A stretch of DNA of 64,000 nucleotides, from positions 158,501 to 222,500 of the forward strand of contig JACVVK020000207.1 in the NCBI GenBank assembly GCA_018292915.2. Reading direction: 5' to 3'. Positions 20,359 through 30,031 of this stretch are shown piece by piece. This DNA is from Batillaria attramentaria. Lineage: Eukaryota; Mollusca; Gastropoda; Batillariidae. Within the stretch, counting starts at the first letter, position 1; every line of letters begins with the position of its first letter. The notes beneath the pieces were generated by a model. The model saw only the letters and a list, made by a program, of their open reading frames with translations, made no database searches and was not told the DNA's origin. Both the position numbers and the translations under genes were made by a program.

Positions 20359-23300
20359 CTAAGAGCAGTTTGAGCAGTGCCAAGACTTCTTAGACTTGCT
20401 GGGGCTGAAAAGAACACATTCCCAATGAAACCAAAGTCCACATTTGTCACAGCCTACACTGTTTTCACCTGGTTGTGTGATTTCTTCTGCTTCAAGACAT
20501 CTCATGCTGCACTTGCCACATGAATACACACAGTTCAAGTCCGCTTTCTTACGGCGCCTACGGGTTTTCTTTTTGGGTTGAGCAGGCACAGGGGGTGAAG
20601 GAGTAGCATCTTTCTTCTTGGACGATGCAGGGGTGACACACACATTTTGCTGGGAGCTAATGGATGTCGTACTCACTGGCTGAGGGGTTTTAGGCAGAGT
20701 ACATGATTGTGTTCAGGGGGGTGCCAAGGGCAGCAGACTGTGAAACAGGTGTGTTTACAACAAGCAGTGTTCTTGGTTTCTGCCCTGTCAAAGCTTGCGG
20801 ATCAGTCACAGTAATTACCAAATGTGAAGGCAGACTAGATTCCTGATGAAGGGTTGCTGACACATCCTTGGAGTTGCTGCTGACTTGCGGGACAGGTGAA
20901 GACTGTGGTTTTTCGGCTAGGTCCATGCCGCTGATCATGAGAGGGACAACAAACTCTGAGAAAAATGATACGACCAGCTGCAACTTCTCTGCCATGAAAG
21001 CACAGTCTGGGTATATCCTTTCCAGGAAGAAAAGACCACGTCCGCAATAAACAAAAAAGTCACAAAAATTCCGCCCTGTGACACCAAGCTGTTGCTGCAC
21101 CTGTGTGTAATAGCTGTGTGACCGTCGAAGCTTCAAACATCCTGTTTCTTTTTCTTGTTCAAGGCATGTTAAGTGCTTGCCAGGTTTCTTTCCTTTGCTT
21201 GAAAAAGGGCATTTGATTTCAACAAGTCCTTCTCCACAGGCACATGAAAACATGCCATCAGGAGAAGCTGATACGAATGGCAGTTCCTTGTGAACCCACA
21301 ACCCACTTCGCTCCACTTTGACATCATGTTGGTAGATTGCTTGATGTCTGTCCTGATACTCAAGCAGTGCGTCTGCCTCCATATTCTTCCCGTATTGAAT
21401 GGCAGGGATAGCATCAAGGTTGGGGCCTTGTCCCAATATCTCTGAAATCAATGACTTGATGTTAATCTGTCCCTGACCATCACAGGCAGAGATAGTTTTC
21501 ATCTTCGTGGCACACCTGTGGGCTATGGACGCACCAATGCGCCCCTGGCGCTGCTGTCTCCAGCACTCTGATGATGACTGTTCTCTGGTGGCTTCTTCTA
21601 TATGGTTCCATGTCACATGCCTTTCACAGTGGAGCATTTCTTAATATCATGCATAGATCTTTCTGAGATCCGTGACAAGCATTATTGTGCCAGTTCACTG
21701 AAGGTGCTGTTCAGGGACGTTCCCCCTGACAGCATCTTCAGTTTCTTGAAAGAGGCAAATTTGTTTTATAAGATATAGTCTCTTTAAATCGTACAGACTT
21801 CCACCGACTTGTCTATACTGTCTTTTATGAAACCGTGGAACGATTCATTTAAACCACACAGATTTTTAATATATATTTACACCCTGTTTTATCGCCTGTC
21901 TTTTATTTTTAATGACCGGGCAGGGAAAGACAGCTTAGCCGCGAAATAGTCTCTGTTGCTTGCGCGGCGTAAAGCCCCAAATAACTAACTAACTAACTTC
22001 TTCTATATGTTTCACTTCCTCACTGGTGTAGCATGGCAAATTTGCTATAAAGTTTTTCACCGACGAGTGCTTTCGTGCTGTCATCAGCAGTGGCTCAGGT
22101 ATGCGGCATGAGGTCTCCACTACTTCCTCTTTCTCCACATTTACCTCACAGTCAGGAGCATATGATGGCTGTTCGTGTGGAGCTGCATACTGGAAGATCA
22201 CAGCTGATGGACACCCCATACAGCTGCCCGGTCAGTTCGTCCAGGATGAGCGGGGTGTCATCACGGCTCCGTTGTGTCGTGAACAACCTTTTGGCAACAG
22301 AGTTGATGTTTTCTGCAACAAATCAACCTTTGAGTCAGTTTCACCTCTCAAACACTGCTTATTAACAGTCAAGGAAAACATAATGTAACAATACCATGCT
22401 CCTGGTAAGAGCTGAAGACACACGATGGGCCACGTTTTGCAAACCACAAAACATTTGCCACAGCAATATTCAGGTGTCTGCTCAGGATACAAGGAAAGAA
22501 ATTAATTACATTTGCTTGAGTACAGTACATTTGAATACTCACGGGCCTCTTTATGTTTCTTGGGCTTGTAGAAGTTCATGTCCTGAACCCTGCATGGCTC
22601 CAAACCCTTTTTTGCAGATGGCGCATTCCACTGACAAGCACCTGAGGTACACGACTTGTCAGCTAAACCCCAAACCCAGTCCACTTTGAATAAGATGGCT
22701 GCCACATGGTTGCATGAAGAACCAAGTCTATAAACAAAGACACAAAAATCAACATGCAATTCCAAAACAATTACTTTCTAACTTCATTTAAAGACAAAAC
22801 CCAAAAGCACCTTTTGTACAGAGTGAAAAAGAAAAACAAACCGATATTTAACAAGTAACTTTTTTTAAATATGAAGAGAACTCTCGATATCTCACACCTC
22901 AAATGTAATGTATAATTTTTTTTTTTTTTTTTCTTTTTGTTGGCTGCCCCAACTCTTTGCCAGCTCCAGTGGTGTTCCTCCCAGGTCATGGGTGGAACCC
23001 ACGGAGGACTCGGAAGCTGGGACAATTTTTATTATGCATGATGATGGAGATGAGGATGATAGTAAGATGATGCTATGGAGGTCCATGTGGTTTGGGACTG
23101 CGGGACAGGGCCGCATTCCACGCTTCCTGTCATAAATATCCCGGCATTAACCAGGCCCGGGAACTACGGCACCTGCGGTGCCGGCCGTGTAATCATCCAC
23201 ATCATAAGACGTGTCATACAAAGGGAAGCACCCCCAAAGTCGCACCCGTGAAGTGGGTAAAGCTCGGCTGTGTGGCAACAGCCTCCCCATTGGGCCCATA

Positions 23301-24610
23301 GCACACCCGCTCTGGGTAGGAGCCGACCTAGGTAGGAAAAATCCCGCTTGCCTCGGCTGGGATTCGAACCCGGGTCTCCCGGTCCATGATCCGAAGTGCT
23401 AACCACTACACTACGGGGGCCGGTGTAATGTATAAATTTACCCTGCCATGCATGAACAGTCGGCAGAAACGATGCGCCCGGTCTTCTTCTGAATGGCAAC
23501 CCAGGCACGGTGGGGCACAGCATTCACAGCCTGAGAAGGAGTGACCTTCAAACAATATGAAATAGAATTAGGAATTAGCCAGGAAATTACTTAAATGCCG
23601 TATGGGGAAATTCAATTGTAGTGTTCTCAACAATGCTAAGGTTAAATAAATCGATACGAAGATACCCCTATACTGGTTATTAACATGTTTGTATAAAGCA
23701 TAATTAAAGTCTTATTATACTGGGGGGGGGGGGGGGGGGGGGTGTTAGCATGCAGGGCTTCAGTGCCTAAGTTTGGTGACTTGATCAAAGAAGAAACAAA
23801 TTGACAGTCTGTAACAAAACAGTGTAATGTACAACAATCTGAATCAGCCTTACCTTTGCCTTTAGGAAACAGAATTCACTGTTGCTGTCTATCTCATGAT
23901 AGAAGACTGTGTGCAACAATTTACTGTCAAAGTAGCTGTACGCCTTCCCTTCTTTGTAGTCAGTGAGAAGCTGTCTCCTGCGTTTGCTGTCAGCTCGACT
24001 GCAAAAATAATAAAATTTATTTCTTATCGCTGTTACAAGTGAAATAACTATTTCAGAAATCTTAAGACTGAACGGTTATCAAGTAACACCTCTTTCAGTC
24101 CAGTCTGACTTCTCATCCTCAAAACTACAGACACTGATAAAGTAAATCAACTGTATCCACAACAAGGGGCTGTGTTCCACTGGCTAAACTAGCTTTGAGG
24201 ACGAATTACTAAAATCAAAAACGTGACCCACGAGAGAAAATGAACGCAAAACGAGAATGCTCATGTGACTTTATGGGGTTTATCACTTACCAGTCGAGTA
24301 GAAATTCCGCCATGTCCGCATAGCTGGTTGGTGGCCACTTCTCTCGGGCAGATTCGTCTTGCCACCCTTCTTTAAGCTCGGTAAATGGGTCGGGAAGTCT
24401 TTTCCCATTCACTACCAGCAGTGCCGCATACTCTTTTGCTAGCGTTTTTGTTGTCTCCGATGCTGAAGGCACCGGCTCCTTTCCAAAAACGTGGCACGCC
24501 CAAACCAGTGCCACGAGTTCTTCTTTGCAGCCTGTTGTTTTTAAACCCCTCTCGCGTAGAAAATTCTGTAGAACGGGCACTCTCCAGAGTCTAATTGCAT
24601 CCATCTCCAT
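20359..24610 (-). CDS. SAP-like / SWIM zinc finger / YqaJ-nuclease / PHD-finger protein, multi-exon, probably damaged
   Basis: Predicted minus-strand exons are 24610-24291, 23998-23854, 23545-23442, 22727-22543, then about 22360-21997 and 21604-20359, split by an insertion. The first four join in phase. Exon 1 has a SAP-like helix pair (VPVLQNFLRERGLKTTGCKE). Exons 3 and 4 make a SWIM finger (CSCMAG + LGSSCNHVAA). The 20690-21637 part is a YqaJ/lambda-exonuclease-type PD-(D/E)xK nuclease with QGRIGAS, GKNMEADALLEY, SASPDG, VEIKCPF and QVQQQLG, so the catalytic D and ExK are present. 20676-20359 encodes a PHD finger (CGKC, CDKCGLWFHWEC, HCSNC) in a frame shifted by one. Another frame change lies near 22220-22240. 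The role is presumably nucleic-acid processing in the nucleus. It could instead belong to an ISL2EU-type transposon, which as I recall carries a YqaJ protein. Confidence 0.75.
21605..21996 (+). mobile_element. 5'-truncated I-like element inserted in the YqaJ gene exon
   Basis: It holds only the last about 50 codons of ORF2 (ending YKI-stop at about 21778), the 3' UTR with the GCCGCG stem and a (TAAC)n tail. It is flanked by the 13-bp duplication CTTCTTCTATATG (21592-21604 and 21997-22009). On the minus strand this duplication encodes the residues HIEE. The coding sequence of the host gene continues on either side in the same frame. Confidence 0.93.
22906..23425 (-). mobile_element. SINE-A, tRNA-derived, about 0.5 kb
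   Basis: On the minus strand it begins with GGCCCCCGTAGTGTAGTGG. It has an A-box-like GTAGTGGTTAGCACTTC and a B box GGGTTCGAATCCC, then a long body and a tail ending GCCAACAAAAAG plus an A run. The shorter copy at 60641-60840 shares the head and the end. It lies in an intron of the YqaJ gene. Confidence 0.85.
23720..23742 (+). repeat. Poly-G tract in an intron
   Basis: About 22 consecutive G. Confidence 0.9.
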
Positions 24611-24784
24611 CACGCTGAACCAGCTTCTTACCTACACTCCTCGAATTCAAACGGAAAAGCTGCGAAAAACCAACACACCACGCTACTCTTGTACTGTCGT
24701 CTGCTGTACGACACGCTCGACCGGTACAGGTTGCGTGTTGAAGTCTCGCGAAGCGCGCGAGAACAGGCGGGAAGTTGGAATGCT

Positions 24785-26303
24785 GACAAGGGTTATTGCA
24801 GCTGGTCTCTGAACAAACCCTTTGCTTCGCTGAATGGCGCACTCCTTCCAACGAGGACAATCCTTTGATGATGAAGGATGACTACCCTCACAATTGACGC
24901 ACTTGGGGCTGGCCGTACAAGCCGAACCCTCGTGGTCAGTGGCACCGCATTTGAAGCATGCAGCAGCACGCTTGCAAGTCGAGCGTCCGTGTCCATACCT
25001 CTGGCACTGGAAGCAGCGCAGAGGCAGAGGGATAAAGGTGGAAACTTTGAGGTAATAAAAGCCTACCCAGATACGCTCAGGCGCCTTATAGGATATGGAG
25101 GTGGTCACTGTTGAGTCCCACCCCCTGCCCTCGTCGCCCACCAGTTCCCCATCGAAGTCATCAGCCGCGACATAGCCTTGGTTGCTGTGCACGGTTTTTA
25201 TCTTAATTTTTTTTAAATGGCTACTCTAGTGCATTGGAATTGTCGAGGTTTTCGGGCAAATTTTTGAAGAATTAAAGATCTTAGTGAATTCGCTTAAGCC
25301 GGGTGTGGTGGCCCTTCAGGAGACTTTTCTCCAGGAGTCATCCCCCGCATCTTTTACTGGTTTTAATTTTGTCCACCAGGGGTCCTCTTCGGCTCATGGT
25401 AGCGTTGGTATTTTAATTCGTAAACATCCTACAAGTCCAGTTCATCTAAATACCCAGTTGCAAGCCATTGCTGTCCGCATTTCTTTACATAAGTCTGTCA
25501 CGGTGTGCAGCATTTATCTGCCACCGTCCGAACGTATCTCCCCGAGAGACCTTAACTCTCTTATTGACCAGCTTCCCCGCCCCTTTCTTCTGCTTGGGGA
25601 TTTCAACGGTCATGCTCCACTCTGGGGCAGTGACCACTCAAACGATAGGGGTCAGGTTCTAGAGGATCTCTTTTCCTCGCTTGACCTCTGCGTCTTAAAC
25701 ACTGGCTCTCCTACTTACCTTCATCCAGCAACTGGTACTTCTTCAGTCCTCGATCTATCTGTCCGTCATCCTTCCCTCGTCCTGGATTTTGAGTGGCGTG
25801 TCCACGACGACCTGTGTTGTAGCGACCACTTCCCGGTCGTCCTGTCGACCGCCAACAGCGAGTAGGACGCAACAGTGGGTCGTTTGAACTTGAAGAAGGC
25901 AAACTGGGATTTGTTTAGTGCCTCTTGCCGGTCACGTCTGACCGAGGAGGCGGTAATGTCTTTGGAGGATCCTGCCTCCACTTTGACTAAAATCTTGATT
26001 GAAGTGGCCAATGATGCCATCCCGAAAACCTCGTCATTCGCTAAAGGTCCCAAAGTCCCCTGGTTTAATGATGTGTGTAAAAAATTAAAATGCGCAGAAA
26101 GATCGCAAGCGTGCACAAAGACGAGCCTTCGGGTGCCCCTCCCAGGCAAACATCCTATCTTTTAGCCCTAATTAACTGTTATGCAACTTGGAATGTCTCA
26201 TGGCTGGTTAGGAAACGTGCCAGAGACCTGGCAGAGAAGGACTTTCTTTAGCCGGGAAATAGTCTTTGTAGCTTGCGCGGCACAAAGCCCTAAGTAACTA
26301 ACT
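24785..26303 (+). mobile_element. Rearranged I-like element: inverted 5' piece plus internal deletion
   Basis: From 25083 down to about 24790 the minus strand encodes the ORF1 zinc-knuckle region (CFQCQRYGHGRSTC, CFKCGATDHEGSAC, CVNCEGSHPSSSKDC). From about 25088 the plus strand continues at a later ORF1 position, then the endonuclease (25284-25865, LLLGDFNGHAPLWGSDH) and the start of the linker to about 26163. The sequence then jumps to the 3' UTR and a short TAAC tail at 26303. RT and RNase H are absent. The head-to-head join is what twin priming gives; the later jump is an additional deletion. Confidence 0.85.
25284..25865 (+). pseudogene. Endonuclease-domain fragment of I-like ORF2
   Basis: An open frame of 193 codons contains the APE endonuclease motifs VALQETFLQES, LLLGDFNGHAPLWGS, SVLDLSVRHPSL and CCSDHFPVVLS. 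The first codons (IQWNCRGF equivalent) are in another frame just upstream. It has no RT downstream. Confidence 0.8.
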
Positions 26304-26329
26304 CTGCTTTCAGTAAAGCAGAGTCCCAG

Positions 26330-26553
26330 AACTCCTCAAAGAGTGTCTCTTAGTCCACTTTGACAGATGATAAGCATCACATCACATCAGTGCAAAAGAG
26401 GTCTCTAGGTCGTCTTTGACAAGTGATAAGCATAGCATCGCATCGCATCGCAGTGCCAATGAGTGTCTCTAGGTCTAATTTGACAGATGGTAAGCATCAC
26501 ATCACATCAGTGCCAGAGAGTGTCTCTATGTCTTCTTTGACAGACGGTAAGGT
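26330..26553 (+). repeat. Tandem repeat of about 66 bp, three and a half units
   Basis: Units share GAGTGTCTCT(T/A)(A/G)GTC, TTTGACAGATG(A/G)TAAGCAT and CACATCACATCAGTGC. The second unit has CGCATCGCATCGC in place of ATCACATCACATC. The last unit runs into the 3' end of the hAT reading frame, whose stop lies at 26526. Confidence 0.88.
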
Positions 26554-27308
26554 GATTTCAACGCCTGCAGCTCACTGTCTTTGATCTCAAAGTTCCCGGC
26601 CAGAACACCACGAGGCTGGCTCTTCAACACGAGCAGGGCTTGTGTTGTTTCTTGGGAGAGGCAAGATCTCTGGTCCGTCACATTCTTTTTGACTTTGCTA
26701 AAAAGCCTTTCGCAGGGTGCACTCGAGTGTGGGATTGTCATAATCCCCTTCATCACACTAGCCAGGTCCACCAGGTCTGGGAACGATGAAGTGATCATAT
26801 TCCACAGAGCATCCACTCTCACGTCCTGTGCCTTCTTCCCAGATGACTCAGACTGCTTGTCCTCCTGCTTTTTCTTCTCCTGCTTTTCCTTCTCCAGCTT
26901 TGCTTTCTCCAGAATCAGCTTGATGTCCGCAGCCTGGTACTTGGAAAATTGTTCTAGAATTTCATCCATAGGCACATCCTTGGGAAGCAACACTGTGAAC
27001 TGTAGCAGGAAGTACTCCAGCTGAGAGATCCTAACCTCCATCTGCCTGTGAGGGTCAGTGACGATGGCATTCTTCAAGACAGAGTTCTCTAGGGGCAGTT
27101 TCTTCAGAAGATGCTCCACCACAGTCTCAAAGTAGAGGCGGACATCAGCGTAGAATTCCTTGACCCTGCAGTCTCTCAGGTGATGCTCCTTTCCGTTCAA
27201 CAGCATCTTCTTTGCCTCCATGCCAATAAGAAGGTCTTCACCAGCCTTTTGAAACAACACCACATGAGAAAAAATGTTAGGATTTAATAAATCCACATGA
27301 CCAGTCAT
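26526..27308 (-). pseudogene. hAT-family transposase C-terminal fragment (possible exapted gene exon)
   Basis: 260 codons open on the minus strand, preceded a few codons upstream by an in-frame stop. Residues about 130-160 form a highly charged lysine/glutamate coiled segment (KLILEKAKLEKEKQEKKKQE). The last third is a hAT C-terminal dimerisation domain: LVDLASVMKGIMTIPHSSA, then CERLFSKVKK and RSCLSQETTQALLVLKS. The N-terminal BED finger and DDE catalytic part are absent, so it cannot be an active transposase alone. The preceding exon at about 27480-27420 (REYLCQLIRDIYARFCLP) ends at a CAG|GTAATT donor and could belong to it. Confidence 0.75.
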
Positions 27309-27373
27309 CCTGTCACAGCAGACTTTTCAGTCCCCTTTATAGTTTCCTGTTGACCACAAACACTAACATTAGA

Positions 27374-28099
27374 TTAGCGCAAATTAAACAGGACTGAATT
27401 CTTGTTCACAACACTGGACTGGAGTATCAAATTACCTGGTCGACTTCTTTCCCTTGTAGAGATGAGGGAAGGCAGAATCGAGCATAGATGTCCCGGATGA
27501 GCTGGCAGAGGTACTCCCTCAGTTACTTCCTCAGGTAACTTGTGTTGCAAGAGTGGATGTTTGACGTTGTGTTGGAGTTGGACCCTTCGCCTTTTTCCTT
27601 CTTGGCTGAGTGGCGACGATGTCCTGTGCTGTCTGGTTTTCTGGCGATGCTTGTGCAGTGCTTGGTGATGTCTCACAATGTTCGGTATCTGACCACAAGA
27701 GACAGTTCATTTTCATAAAGGCATCATTGTTTGCAAAAATTTTGTGAAATTCACATTTTAATTTTGCTCTCAAGAGCTGTCTATGTTGTTCTCCTTAAGG
27801 TACAATGTATATTTTCAAACTGCTTTTGTGAAGAGGTCATCACTTAGAAATTTAAAGAAGGGAGAACAGTGAGAAGTATTATTTTGGTTTAAACCTGAAA
27901 CAATTTTAAGCAGAGACATCCTTTTTCATAGTTATTTTGCAGAAACATACCATACTCTACTGCAGCACCCAATACAGGTTCTGTGTCACACTGATCAACA
28001 AAATGAAAGCAATAATCTTACCCAGTGGGATGATGACATTGTGGACTGTTACACCCTCAGGAAATGTTGGAGACAGTTGACTCTCCAGCATTTCATCAT
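27374..28099 (-). pseudogene. C-terminal exons of a Myb/SANT-type gene family member
   Basis: Minus-strand exon 28099-28022 encodes DEMLESQLSPTFPEGVTVHN between a TGCAG acceptor and a GTAAG donor, in phase 1. The next exon starts at 27688 (TGGTCAG|AT) and encodes a Ser/Thr/Pro-rich tail with a basic RRKKAK cluster. The first exon is clearly paralogous to exon 30940-30866 of the neighbouring gene (DEVPETQLSSTLTEGVAVYN). The frame then changes before the REYLCQLIRDIYARF segment. The DNA-binding exon expected upstream is missing. Confidence 0.6.
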
Positions 28100-28927
28100 C
28101 TGCATTTATTAAAAAGAAACGCTCATGTCATAATTGAAATAAGTTCTGAAAGAAACGTGCACTATAACTTGAACAGAGAATCAATGACAATCATGTCTGT
28201 ACTTTGGGAAATGGTCGCAGACCGTCCCTTCAGAAGGGAGGTCTACAGTAAATATATTTAAGTATATTTAAGCAGCATGACACGGTGCCAACCTTTTTAA
28301 TTGAGAAGATATCGTTTTACCTGTGTTGTCATCTCTCAGGAAGCCACTGTGACGTCGCTAACTGCAGAAAGTTGTAGGTGCATGTGGGAAATAAGGAGCA
28401 CTCCCCGCACTCCTCATCTCGTTACACACATTCCGGCGGGACCGCTGTCGTCTGCTGCAATGCCTTTTCCACCTTTGCCCCAGCGATCTTACATACCCTT
28501 TTACTATACTGAACAAGGCTTTTGTGGGATTAGCAGCTGCAGCGCTGAAATAGCAAAAGCATGTGAATGATGGAGAGAAGCATGGCCATACATTCATTGC
28601 ACTGCACTGGCCACCTGGCCGGCTGAGCGCGCGGAGATTGTTTTGACTATTTAGGGGAAAAGAAAAGTGGCGTAGCAGTGCTCAAAGTGACTGAGTACAA
28701 CGCTGCACAAAAGAAGAGCACATGATACCGCAAACGTGCACGCCATTCTTGCAAATCACGCGCCTGTACCTCGCGCGCACTCGAGGTCAAGGTCAGCACC
28801 GCATTAGTTCGGAAGTTCTCATTAAATTATCACGGAGCGCAAATTATTAAACTACGTTATGTTTGCTGCTTTTAATGATCAACAAATCCTTAGGTGGAGG
28901 CGTGTTAACATTATCATTGTGATTTAA

Positions 28928-29734
28928 TTACCAAATTAGTGATGAATCCCAGTTATCATCAGTTTCTGCAATCTGTCTGTGAGTGCGAAAGACTGCTTGG
29001 AAGTGTCCTAGCTTGTGACATTTCCGGCATTTTTGTCCCTTTGCTGGACAATCATCCTTCTTAGTGTGTGATCTACCGCATTTACCACAATGTTGCTGAC
29101 TACCTTTTATCTTTTCTTTCCTGTGGCCTGGGCCTCTACCCCCTCTTCCCCTTGAGGACTGAACAGAGTCTACAGCGGAGGTGTTTCTTTGAGTGGATAT
29201 CTGTCCCTTCACTAATTCGTAGTGTCTGGCAGTGTCAGTGGCTGACTCTAGCGTGAGGTTATCATCCTCTAGTTGTAACTTCTGTGATAGCTCTTTGTCT
29301 GCTAGCCCCAAGACTAGACGATCCCTGATAGTTTCCTCCTTTTCTGAGAATTTAGCGTGTTTTGCTAATTCGTACAATGCCCGCACATATTGTTCAACAG
29401 TCTCACTTTGGTTTTGAGCCCGTGAATGAAAGCAAGCGCGCTCATGAAACACATTGCGCCTCGGGACAAAGTGCTCATTAAATTTGCCTACGACAAGATC
29501 AAAGTTCTTACAGTCATCGCCACTTAGGTTGAAGGAAGTGAAAATCTTCTCTGCCTCAGGCCCCATCGCATAGATGAGAGTGCTGACCTGAATTTCTCCG
29601 TCTTCAGAAGCGAGCTTCGTAGCGGTTCTGGGCCCCATGGGCTCGCCTTCACGCGGCGGGGCTGATTTCGCCAAGCTTGCCCACCCCTTTTGCTCTTTCT
29701 TTACTCTTATTTCTGCCTCCATCGGTCCATTCAC
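28928..29734 (-). pseudogene. Ty3/gypsy-like retrotransposon gag fragment
   Basis: 268 codons are open on the minus strand. Residues about 50-180 form a retrotransposon Gag capsid-like helical domain (FVPRRNVFHERACFHSRAQ, YVRALYELAKHAKF, RDRLVLGLADKELS). Residues about 215-255 hold two zinc-knuckle-like motifs, CGKCGRSHTKKDDC and CRKCHKLGHFQAVF; in the second the last cysteine is replaced by phenylalanine. No protease, RT or integrase follows on this strand and no flanking LTRs were seen. The first about 40 residues come from a sequence block shared with 36534-36741. Confidence 0.78.
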
Positions 29735-29832
29735 CTGTCTTTTGCTGTCTTAAAATCTCCTCCGGGGGGAGGTCAGTAAGCGGGTGTCTGCTGACCCTTG
29801 GTCCAGTGAGACATCTGAGGGTCGTTTCTGAA
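29630..29832 (-). repeat. Dispersed repeat, copy 1 (partner at 36534-36741)
   Basis: The two blocks share about 200 bp, including GCTCGCCTTCACGCGGCGGG and GACCCTTGGTCCAGTGAGAC, in the same orientation. Here it runs into the gag frame. In the partner it is followed by other sequence. Confidence 0.85.
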
Positions 29833-29984
29833 TTCTCTGCACACATAATACATGGAAACCCCCCTCCACCACCCACCCACCCTCCCCAAAAACAAACAAA
29901 CAAACAAAATGAGGCTGAATCAGTCAGCTCAAGTTTCAGAAACTGAGCAGTACTGGCCTTGCTTTTTATTAAAAGCTGTAAGCA

Positions 29985-30015
<31 letters not shown>

Positions 30016-30031
30016 CAGGCTGGAGGCTGAT

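Noticed and set aside
24683..25192. Separate cellular zinc-knuckle gene on the minus strand
   Set aside because: The knuckles match ORF1 of the I-like element and join head to head with the rest of the same element.
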